Below, in pieces: positions 54,909 to 64,000 of a stretch of 64,000 bases of DNA (position 1 is the stretch's first letter; each line of letters starts with the position of its first letter). The stretch is taken from NCBI RefSeq assembly GCF_900496995.4, contig NC_054457.1, positions 1,862,196 to 1,926,195 on the forward strand, written 5' to 3'. The notes under the pieces are model-generated. The model saw only the letters and a program-made list of their open reading frames with translations, had not been told where the DNA came from and searched no databases. The translations under genes and the position numbers were made by a program. The DNA is from Aquila chrysaetos chrysaetos. Lineage: Eukaryota > Chordata > Aves > Accipitriformes > Accipitridae.

Positions 54909-55772
54909 CCAGGCCAGAAATGGGTCAGATTGGAAAAGGCAATGGGCCTGGACAACAATGGCAAATTGATTTTACAGAACTTCCAAGAAAAGGGGGGGTA
55001 TCGATATTTATTGGTATTAACTGATACCTTTTCAGGTTGGCCAGAAGCATTCCCAACAAGAACGGCTAAAGCTCGGGAGGTAACTAAAATACTGGTACAA
55101 GAGATAATACCACGTTTTGGGGTTCCAGCAACCATATCCTCTGACAGAGGACCACATTTTGTCTCAAAAATAGTACAACAAATTAGCCGCCATTTGGGTA
55201 TAGATTGGCAGCTTCATACTCCATATCACCCCCAGTCGAGTGGTCAAGTGGAAAAAATGAACCACTTAATCAAACAGCAAATTGTGAAATTGGGAGAAGA
55301 AGCAAATTTGACATGGCCTCACTCTCTCCCTTTAGCCCTTCTGCGTATACGAACAAGACCAAGGGCGAAAGAAGGACTGAGCCCCTTTGAAATTCTGTAT
55401 GGACAACCCTATGGGATACAGAGAGGGGTGTCTGTACAAGCGGGGGATGAAATTATGACTTCTTACATGGTAGCATTAGGTAAGCAACTTAATAAAATCA
55501 GGAAGCATGTGGTAGGGACTCGAGGGAGAGGTTTGGATGGGCCTGTACATAATATACAACCAGGAGATTATGTGTATATAAAGTCTCTTACAGAAAAAAC
55601 TCTGGAGCCGCAGTGGGAAGGATCATTTCAAGTATTACTTACCTCCTTCACCGCGATTAGGATCAAGGAACAGAGCGCCTGGATCCATCACACTAGGGTG
55701 AAGAAGGCACCCAAAGGACAATGGACTTCACAAGAAAAGGGACCTTTGAAGCTCAAATTTGTAAGACATTGA
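54909..55772 (+). pseudogene. pol: ERV-C integrase core and C-terminus
   Basis: Pol resumes after LTR-X copy 3. The first catalytic Asp is in WQIDFTELP (near 54958), in a frame that changes at a G-run (54992-54998). The next frame is open to 55772 with [23 protein letters not shown] (second Asp, near 55140) and SSGQVEKMN (Glu, near 55245). [14 protein letters not shown] follows, and the C-terminal domain has [11 protein letters not shown] and [12 protein letters not shown]. This is a gamma-type integrase. Confidence 0.92.
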
Positions 55773-55777
55773 TTGTC

Positions 55778-57075
55778 ATGCTCCTGAGTTGGACCTTGCC
55801 CAAGGGGCAGGCTTGGGATCGAAATACTTATTTAAATATGACAGAGAGTATCTCAAAAGTACTATATTTATCAGATTGTTGGGTATGTATGTAATCCCCT
55901 TCCTCAGGGGAACATGAAACTCCCCTTTCTAGGAGTCCCAACCACAAATTGGACATCTCTTATTAAAGATGGGCCAGACAGGAATGGATTATGCCTTTAT
56001 GGAAAGGGAAATACCCAGCGGGGACCCAGCTTTGATCTGGAGGTACCTGACCCTAAAGAGGTCTTAATTACTGGCCGTTGCTTAAATATTACTGATAATA
56101 TTTGGGGAGACATGGATAATTGTAGCCTTGCGGAAAATCTGGGAACTTTTGATAAAGGAAAATTAGAACGTCTTGGACTGAACTTAACTATCAGTTTCTA
56201 TTATATCCGGAAACCAAAGAGGGGGGCCAGAAAAGAAGGGGCAAGAACAAGACAGAAGGGAGACACATCTCGGTCCAAGATGCAACACAGGGCCCGGATA
56301 CTGGTGGCTCTGTGGGGATGGCAGGGCCAGAAAGAGTTTACCCCAGAACTGGAAGGGACACTGTGTTCGGGGGTACCTTGCACCTCAGATCAGTATATTC
56401 GAGGGAGCTTCGCCTCCCCGAGGGTTTTTGAGAACACCTTGGCTCCGTGTAAAACGGACTGAAAACCCACTAATTATTCGAGGTACTAGGTACCATAGTT
56501 TTGTCCGATGGCTAATCCCCTCTTTAGGGGTAAGCGAGTTGGAGAAAGCTATCGTGAATATATCTGCTACATTAGAGGTTATAGAAAAAGCTACAATTGA
56601 TGCAATTCAAGGGCTGCAACTGGAAATACAATCCCTAAGTAAAGTAGTACTCCAAAATAGAATGGGATTGGACATGCTTTTAGCAAAAGAAGGGGGCTTA
56701 TGTGTAGTTATAAACCAAACCTGCTGTACCTATATCAATCAAAACCAATGAATTGAAACAGATCTTGAAGAGATATGGGAAAAGACTAGAATACTACATG
56801 AAGCTTCCCAAGATGACACTTCTTGGGACTTGACAGACATATTAGAAAAATTAACCTCCTGGTTGCCAAATTTGACATGGTTGAAGCAATTGTTTGTCAC
56901 TATAATAATCATTATTCTCTTGTCTGTGGTTCTTGGCATAGTGGTTCGATGTGGCTTTTTGTGCTGTAGGAGTACAGGAGACTCTTACAGTGAATGGAAA
57001 AAGAATCAGTTACGACGAAAACTCGAGACCAACAAATACTTTGAGAGGATGCTAGATAGGGAAATAATGTATTAG
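55778..57075 (+). pseudogene. env: ERV-C env (shortened, broken)
   Basis: Starts at ATG 55778, overlapping nothing and 6 bp after the pol stop. A CWVC motif (55877-55888), typical of gamma-type surface subunits, lies just before TAA 55892-55894. The rest of SU (55914-56462) is in another frame and much shorter than usual. TM (56428-57075) has LQNRMGLDMLLAKEGGLC then C-x6-CC at 56701-56727, a TGA at 56749-56751, a membrane anchor (LFVTIIIIILLSVVLGIVV, near 56890-56945) and a 35-residue tail with clustered Cys. SU and TM would be covalently linked through CxxC and CC in intact relatives. Confidence 0.9.
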
Positions 57076-57120
57076 AAGTACTAGGATTAGATATAGTAAA
57101 AGAATTTACTATTTTCTAGA

Positions 57121-57132
57121 AAAGGGGGGACT
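57121..57132 (+). promoter_or_regulatory. ERV-C polypurine tract
   Basis: AAAAGGGGGGAC immediately upstream of the 3' LTR start TGAGACAAGG. Confidence 0.88.
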
Positions 57133-57701
57133 GAGACAAGGGGAGTCAAAAGAATCTCAGTAGACATAATAAAGGGGGATGAAAGATGATGTTTAGCGCT
57201 TACATTGTTGAAATTAGCTGACATAGAGACAGTCCTTGATAAGAAGAGCTGGTCCTAAGAACCAGCCAATAAGGCAGAGACAGTTCCTGATAAGAAGCAG
57301 GAGCAGGCCCCAAGAGCCAGCTAAGACTGGTCTTGCGGCTTGGGTGAATACCAAGAAATCACTGAGCCTGCGCAAGAAAAAAGGTTACTAGCGGTGACGG
57401 AGTCATCTATCTTCATCTCTGCGACCACCAGACGACCACCATAAAGAGGCACTGCGCAAGCGCAGTTGAGAGGAGACTATGGAAATGACCTCTCGGAGCT
57501 AATTTTAATATGAAGCGGAGACAGGTCATGCATATGTATAGGCGTATTGTGAATATGTAACACTTGACTGTATAAACTTGAAACGAACTGCCGAGTCGGG
57601 CGCGCACGACTTTGGTGGGACTACCCCCCGTGCTGCCCAGCGCTGAATAAACATACCTACTTTACAATCTCACTGATTGTGGAGTCTGTTTCCACACGTC
57701 A
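57133..57701 (+). mobile_element. ERV-C 3' LTR
   Basis: 569 bp, the same ends as the 5' LTR, followed by GTCC (57702-57705). It lacks 5-6 bp near 57398 present in the 5' LTR. After it, the ERV-A2 gag sequence resumes on the minus strand. Confidence 0.95.
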
Positions 57702-57705
57702 GTCC

Positions 57706-59070
57706 CATTCCTCGACCACATCCCCTTCCTCGAGGAATAACTCCTCTGCCTCATCCCACACCAGCTCCTACTTCCAGAGCAGCTACTAACCTTGCATTTA
57801 TTTTACTCTGTAATTCATCTCTATTTCTATATGCCACCTAAGCAACTTCTAATAATTTTCCCCAATCTCGAGAATCTGCTCCTTGTAATTTTTGTAATTT
57901 CCTTCTGATATCATCAGAGGATTGTCCTATAAATAAAGGAGTCAATTGAGCTTTTCCTTCTTCAGACTCAGGATCCATATTAGTATATTTCCTAGCAACA
58001 TCTTTTAATCTACTCAGAAATTCAGTGGGAGACTCTTTTCTATCTTGTTTAATTTCATATAGTTTAGACATGTTAATTGCCTTAGGCATAGCAGTTCTAA
58101 TTCCGAATAGAACCCATTTTTGATATTGATCTAGCAGTCTTCTCTGAGCCAAATTATTAGGATCCCATCTGGGATCCGTAGATGGAAAATTTTGTTCCAC
58201 TCTTCCTTATAATACTCCAGAAGCTACTTGTGCTTCTACCTGGGTTTTAGCAACCCTCCGGATCTTTTCTCTTTCTGCACTATCAAAAAGTACATCCATT
58301 ATTACTTGTACATCTTTCCAATCAGGATCCTGAGTCTGAATCATTGTTTCAAAAGCGTGGGCTGTTTGATCAGGGTTTTCTCAATAGCTCCCAGCTGCTA
58401 TTTTCCAATTATTTAAATCCACAATAGAAAATGGTACTTTAATAGTTGCCACACCCTTAGTCCCAAGCACCTGACGAAGAGGAGCTTGAATAACTTTGCT
58501 CTGTTTAGCTCTCGTTCGCCCTGCGACAGGATTACTCATGGGCTCTCTTTCATCACTATTTCTGGGAGCAGCTCTAGGTGGGGCCCTTCGGGGTCCAATT
58601 ATCATTTCAGTATCATCCTCCCGTTCTTGCTCATATAACTTTAAACATCTTTGCCCAATACTGCATGCAGAACAACACCTTTTGAGCTTATTGTCACCTT
58701 TTTTCTTTTTCTCTTTTTCCAAAGATAGTACAAAAGGATCACTGGGTGGCATATTAATTGCACAATCCTTTTGCCACTCAGGATGATTCTTTAAGGTAAA
58801 GAACAAATCACAATACATAACTTCATCCCATTTCTGCTCACGTCTCAAAAATAACATAAGTTGTAACATGGTGTTATAATTTAGTGTCCCATTCACAGGC
58901 CACTTTTCCCCTTCATCGAGCTTATATGGAGGCCACCAATGATTACAATATTTAATCAAATCTTCTCTCCGCATGTTACCACCTGGGACACCCCCCAGCT
59001 GTTTCCAGTGCTTTAAAACACACCCCAGAGGTGATTTTTTAGGGATTTCACTTGACTGTCCTGTTCCCAT
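57706..59070 (-). pseudogene. gag: ERV-A2 gag, matrix to capsid
   Basis: Starts at ATG plus 59068-59070 (MGTGQSSEIPKKSPLGC; Gly2 for myristoylation). Matrix and linker are open to about 58381, with CCSACSIGQRC near 58645-58680 and an Arg/Pro-rich linker. A stop follows. The capsid frame 57838-58200 contains SPTEFLSRLKDVARKY (major-homology-like) and DDIRRKLQKLQG. It is interrupted at 57706 by ERV-C and continues at 41619. The matrix is the best preserved of the three gamma-like gag genes here. Confidence 0.92.
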
Positions 59071-59234
59071 TATCAGTATCTTCAATATACAAAAATCAAG
59101 ATTGGAAAGTCAAATATCAGAGCCTAAGTCAAAATACCAAACAGAATCAATCAGAGATCTAAGGTCATATCCAAAATCAGTAGTCAAATCCCAAAGCCTT
59201 AATCAAAGTACCGAGACCAAAACAAATGGGTATC
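59071..59234 (-). other. ERV-A2 leader remnant
   Basis: About 165 bp upstream of ERV-A2 gag with no coding frame. The 5' LTR and primer site are not present. The segment ends at the ERVL-type LTR that follows. Confidence 0.6.
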
Positions 59235-59820
59235 TTTCCTGGTTTCAGCTGGGATAGAGTTAATTTTCTTCCTAGTAGCTGGTACAGTGCTATGTTTTGA
59301 GTTCAGTATGAGAAGAATGTTGATAACATACTGAAGTTTTCAGTTGTTGCTAAGTAGTGTTTAGTCTAAAGTCAAGGATTTTTCAGCTTCTCATGCCCAG
59401 CCAGTGAGAAAGCTGGAGGGGCACAAGAAGTTGGCACAGGACACAGCCAGGGCACCTGACCCAAAGTGGCCAACAGGGTATTCCATACCATGTGACATCA
59501 CATCTAGTATATAAACTGGGGGGGGGTGGGGGTGGGGGGAATCACCGCTGGGGGACTAGCTGGGTGCCGGTCGGCGGGTGGTGAGCAATTGCACTGCGCA
59601 TCATTTGTACATTCCAATCCTTTTATTATTACTGTTGTCATTTTATTAGTGTTATCATTATCATTATTAGTTTCTTCTTTTCTGTTCTATTAAACCGTTC
59701 TTATCTCAACCCACGAGTTTTACTTCTCTTCCTGATTTTCTCCCCCATCCCACTGGGTGGGGGGGGAGTGAGTGAGCGGCTGCGTGGTGCTTAGTTGTTG
59801 GCTGGGGTTAAACCATGACA
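59235..59820 (+). mobile_element. ERVL-type LTR at the right end of the cluster
   Basis: A complete LTR by length (586 bp). It starts T(T)TCCTGGTTTCAGCTGGGA, with the second base changed from G to T, and ends GGTTAAACCATGACA. It carries TGACATCA and TATATAAACTGGG (59490-59520) and a G-run. The flanks (GTATC, CAAGC) do not match, so one side was probably altered after insertion. It is very similar to the ERVL-2 LTR (61401-61979, opposite strand). Confidence 0.88.
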
Positions 59821-61400
59821 CAAGCGATCAGAATGCCTTCGGAGATGGTCTGCCGCCGTGACTCACAATTGAGCTGCCCTTCACTCATGTCCTAAGGACT
59901 TCAAAAATAATAATAAAAAGGCAGAATCTGCCCCCAACCCTCTGGTATTTGTGGTAATGACCCTTAAATACAGAAGGTCATGAAAAACAGCTCTAAATGT
60001 TGGGTTGGAAGTTAAGTGGACGGTTGGGACGTGTTCGCCTTGACTTCATCCTGTAAATCCTCATTCCATAGTAAGATCCTACTCATGGTAAAAATCATCT
60101 AGATTGAGCAATTTCTACACACAGTGGAAAGTACACCCATAGCCTCTCTTTTTCTGGCCATTGAGTCATTTCAAACTTGCTGCAAATTATGTTTTCAAAG
60201 ACTCTTCTGTTCTTGGCTGAGAAATACACAGAGAAGTTCCACAAAGCAGATAGCTCATTCTAATAATGTTAATTATCCTGTTTAAGATCCCTGTTTACAG
60301 TAGTATAGAAAAGATGTATTTTGTCTTCATGTGCCCTTAAGCAAACCCAGTGTCTGACTTTGCAGCCTCTGGAACAGAGTCATGTCTGTTCTGGAGATAA
60401 TATCGCCCATGTCGCTCCTGTATCAGCTTTCTGCTGGCATTGGTTCAGTTCTTATAAGCAACAATCTCCCCTTTCTCAGCCCTCAGCTCATTTGAAACTT
60501 TTATTGCTGTAACTGCTGCCTTCTCAGTTATTCCAACTTTAAGGGTCACTGGAGAGTCAACCTCCAGGTCAACTCTTTGCCCTGTTACTATTCGGTAATA
60601 AGCATCTGTGAAAATCACCTAAAGAAGACAACCCACCTCTTCACTCTCCTAACTCTCCTAAAGACAGCAAAGCCAAAATATCCCAACCTGTATACCAGCA
60701 GCCTCTGGATTGGATTTGAGCAGCCAGCATGCATGCAAAAAACCTTCTTTTTACATGTGTCTTGAGACATCTAGTCCCAAAACTGCCACTTGGAACAACT
60801 TCATAAAAAGCAAAAGTTCTGTTCTTTAAATGACACCATGGGCTAGTCCCCAAAACTGCATCCCCGGAGATACTATATGATTGATGCTCAGATCTGTGGA
60901 TCAGGTACTGAGAAAAGCATACTCAAACATTTCTCTCCACCCTCATAAATGACTATTATAAAATACTGTTAACTAATTAAAAATCTAATTTTTCAAGAAG
61001 TCCTGCACATTCATGACATTAAGGCTCTAAGTCTATTTCAGCTTTTAAATCATTCTGTACAAAAGACTTATCATGATTTAGGTCCATGAAAGAGACTCTG
61101 ACATTTAAAAAAAACCACCACTTTATCCTGCTAGGATTCAGAAGGAAAAGTCAACGTTCAGGGCTAGACAAAGCATGCTCTGCTCTAAGCATGTATTAAT
61201 AAGCTCCTTGGGAAGACCCTCAATTTAAACACAATTCTGTTTTATAGCAAATATTTTCTATATTTCCTTGTTTTGTTTGTTTCCAGGGATATTTGTTCCA
61301 TGTTAACAATGACAAGGGAGACATTCATGGAAAGACAGCACCATCACAGAACGTTGAGCACAGATATGGAAGTCATTCAGACAAGAGATAAGATTTCCCA
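59821..61400. other. Probable host intergenic DNA
   Basis: About 1.6 kb of unique AT-rich sequence between the cluster and ERVL-2. No exon, LTR or RNA gene recognised. It is the only non-retroviral stretch to the right of the CpG island. Confidence 0.55.
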
Positions 61401-61979
61401 TGTCGTGGTTTAACCCCAGCCAGCAACTAAGCACCACGCAGCCGCTCACTCACTCCCCCCCCACCCAGTGGGATGGGGGAGAAAATCGGGAAAAAGAAGC
61501 AAAACCCACGGGTTGAGATAAGAACAGTTTAATAGAACAGAAAAGAAGAAACTAATAATGATAATGATAACACTAATAAAATGACAACAGCAATAATGAA
61601 AGGATTGGAATGTACAAATGATGCGCAGTGCAATTGCTCACCACCCGCCGACCGGCACCCAGCTAGTCCCCCAGCGGTGATTCCCCGCCCCCACTTCCCA
61701 GTTTATATACTAGATGTGATGTCACATAGTATGGAATACCCTGTTGGCCAGTTTGGGTCAGGTGCCCTGGCTGTGTCCTGTGCCAACTTCTTGTGCCCCT
61801 CCAGCTTTCTTGCTGGCTGGGCATGAGAAGCTGAAAAATCCTTGACATTAGTCTAAACACTACTAGCAGCAACTGAAAACATCAGTGTTATCAACATTCT
61901 TCACATACTGAACTCAAAACATAGCACTGTACCAGCTACTAGGAAGACAGTTAACTCTATCCCAGCTGAAACTAGGACA
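61401..61979 (-). mobile_element. ERVL-2 3' LTR
   Basis: On the minus strand it starts TGTCCTAGTTTCAGCTGGGA (plus end 61979) and ends GGTTAAACCACGACA. Internal ERVL sequence directly adjoins its right side (GTATCCACCCCTTATTC, the complement of the ERVL-1 tract near 53900), so it is the 3' LTR of a provirus, not solo. The left flank is TCCCA; the other flank lies outside the window. Confidence 0.92.
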
Positions 61980-62512
61980 GTATCCACCCCTTATTCTATA
62001 CCATTGACGTCATGCTCAGTTCCCATACCTTTAGTTACATCCTGGTCAATCATCATCACCTTTTCCATCCCTTTGAGACATATGAACAATTATATATATA
62101 TATATATGTATACACACACAGAGATATCATTCCTTTAGTTTATGGGTTATGTTCATTAAATGTTCGTTTAGTTCATTTAGTTCCTGACTCTGGGCTCCAT
62201 CTGTCATACCAGTCTTTCTGGGCAGCAGGGATGGTGTAAAGTCCTCTCAGTCGGTAGAGCAGAATTGGGCTTCAGTGCAGCATGATGAGCAGTTGACACT
62301 GGATGCAGCAGGAGGATGGTGTGCACCATTGGATTGTTGCATGCTGGAGTCAGTTCTGGTTCCATCACTACTGCGCTTTGCTCAGTTTTATCACAGTTCT
62401 TTCTTGCTTGATCTAAGTGATTCTTACTATAGTACTACGAATATAGCATATAACAATTATAGTAATGATAACATACAGTAGCAGGGTTATATAGCAACTA
62501 ATATCATATAGG
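61980..62512 (-). other. ERVL-2 3' non-coding region
   Basis: Matches the position and length of the ERVL-1 3' region. It includes an (AT)n/(AC)n repeat near 62091-62120. No env is present. Confidence 0.75.
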
Positions 62513-64000
62513 TTAATTCTGGCTATTCTCACCTAAAACCAAATCCCCTTGAGGCACACATCGGACTTCCCCGTCTTTTCGCATCACCCACCAAGTGCAC
62601 CCAGGCCCTTGAGCAAAAGCAATCCCACGAATGGGTTTACCTTTGCCTGAGGCAGGAGTAACCCAGACTGTCTTCCCTAACATATTTTTTATGTGCACTA
62701 CAGGGACTTTATCCCCTTCTACAGTACGTAAAAATTCTGACTGGGCAGGGCCACCCCGATTGGCAGATCCTCTGGTGTTGACTAACCAGGTGGCTTTTGC
62801 TAAATGTGTATCCCAATGTTTGAAAGTTCCACCCCCCATTGCTCTCAATGTAGTCTTTTACAGTCCATTGTATCGCTCAATTTTCCCAGAGGCTGGAGCA
62901 TGATAGAAGATGTGATACACCCACTCAATGCCATGTTCTTTGGCCCAGGTGTCTATGAGGTTGTTTCGGAAATGAGTCCCGTTGTCTGACTCAATTCTCT
63001 CTGGGGTGCCATGTTGCCACAAGACCTGCTTTTCAAGGCCCAGGATAGTGTTCCGGACGGTGGCATGGGGTACAGAATATGTTTCCAGCCATCCGGTGGT
63101 TGCTTCCACCATTGTAAGCACATAGCGCTTGCCTTGGCGAGTTTGTGGGAGTGTGATATAGTCAATCTGCCAGGCCTCCCCATGTTTATATTTCAGCCAT
63201 CGCCCTCCATACCACAGGGGCTTTAACTGCTTGGCTTGCTTAATTGCAGCACATGTTTCACATTCATGGAAAACCTGTGCGATAGTGTCCATGGTCAAGT
63301 CCACCCCTCGGTCACGAGCCCATCTATATGTTGCATCTCTTCCCTGATGGCCTGAAGCATCATGGGCCCACCAAGCCATAAATAGCTCACCCTTATGTTG
63401 CCAGTCCAGGTCCACCTGAGCCACTTCAATCTTGGCAGCCTGATCCACCTGTTGGTTGTTTTGATGTTCTTCAGTGGCCCAACTCTTGGGTACATGAGCA
63501 TCTACATGACGTACTTTTACAACCAGATTCTCTAGCTGGGACACATTATCTTGCCACAGTGCGGCAGCCCAAATGGGTTTGCCTCTGCGCTGCCAGTTGC
63601 TCTGCTTCCATTGCTGTAACCACCCCCATAGGGCATTTGCCACCATCCATGAGTCAGTATAGAGATAGAGCACTGGCCACTTTTCTCTTTCAGCAATGTC
63701 TAACGCTAGCTGGATGGCTTTCACCTCTGCAAACTGACTCGATTCACCTTCTCCTTCAGCAGTTTCTGCAACTTGTCTTGCAGGACTCCATACAGCAGCC
63801 TTAACCTCCGATGCTTTCCCACAATGCGACAGGACCCATCAGTGAACAGGGCATATTGCCTCTCATTTTCTGGCAGTTTATTATACAGCGGGGCTTCTTC
63901 AGCACACGTCACCTCCTCCTCTGGCGACATTCCAAAATCTTTGCCTTCTGGCCAGTCCATGATCACTTCCACAATTCCTGGGCGACTGGGGTTTCCTATG
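62513..64000 (-). pseudogene. pol: ERVL-2 RNase H and integrase (partial)
   Basis: The minus strand gives, from the window end inwards, the RT/RNase H junction (VIMDWPEGKDFG near 63960), LFTDGSC, and a one-base frameshift near 63810. RNase H and integrase are then open from 63724 to 62858 (YTDSWMVANAL, HDASGHQG, CETC, IDYITLP, IESDNGTHF, SGKIERYNG). A TAA at 62855-62857 follows, and the same frame is then open to 62513 (VRCVPQGDLVLGENSQ). It lacks the 2-bp loss seen in ERVL-1. The 5' part is beyond the window. Confidence 0.92.

Noticed and set aside
59851..59868. TGGTCTGCCGCCGTGACT as a possible primer-binding site
   Set aside because: It starts with TGG but does not directly follow a matched LTR end in the right orientation, and no gag follows. 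Probably chance.
1..64000. CR1 LINE, tRNA or rRNA genes
   Set aside because: I looked for the typical CR1 3' end and for tRNA-like cloverleaf blocks and saw none convincing. A covariance-model and repeat-library search would be needed to exclude them.

Overview
The window is vertebrate and almost certainly avian. One conserved coding exon resembles FAM169A, and the interspersed DNA consists of retroviral LTR families typical of bird genomes, including the ERVL-type LTR beginning TGTCCTGG(T/G)TTCAGCTGGG. No bacterial, phage or plasmid features are present. Species cannot be read from the sequence; the abundance of this ERVL LTR suggests a non-galliform bird.

Layout. (1) 1-16.3 kb: the 5' end of a host gene on the minus strand. 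A coding exon (2710-2847) has a start codon and splice sites and matches the N-terminus of FAM169A as I recall it. A CpG island (about 15.4-16.3 kb) is the likely promoter. The intron between them carries solo LTRs, four of them with readable target-site duplications (TSDs). (2) 16.3-59.8 kb: a dense cluster of endogenous retroviruses upstream of that promoter. From left to right: ERV-E (short alpharetrovirus-like LTR, tRNA-Trp-type primer site, broken gag/pro, mixed betaretrovirus-like pieces); a second alpha/beta-like integrase-env fragment; ERV-A1 (+ strand, gamma-like); ERV-D (minus, gag-pro only); ERV-B (minus, class III-like RNase H/integrase plus a short env); and ERV-A2 (minus, close relative of A1). 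ERV-C (+, gamma-like, both LTRs) is inserted in A2 gag. A solo LTR of family 'LTR-X' is inserted in ERV-C integrase, and an almost complete young ERVL provirus (ERVL-1) is inserted in that LTR. Matching TSDs support each of these levels (GTCC, TACCC, GCTCC). (3) 59.8-64 kb: about 1.6 kb of non-retroviral DNA, then the 3' part of a second ERVL provirus (ERVL-2, minus), cut by the window end.

None of the proviruses looks able to function. Every pol and env is broken by stops, frameshifts, deletions or later insertions. The best preserved is ERVL-1, whose pol has two nonsense codons and one small deletion and whose upstream reading frame changes at a run of seven As.

The most interesting points are: the four-level nesting with an LTR-divergence order that agrees with it; the inverted pair A1/A2, which share three in-frame stops in RNase H yet end in different LTRs; a multi-pass membrane-like ORF in front of ERVL gag; an apparent class III pol joined to a gamma-type env; and a CX9CC spacing in two envelope TM fragments. 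All percentages and comparisons were made by eye.
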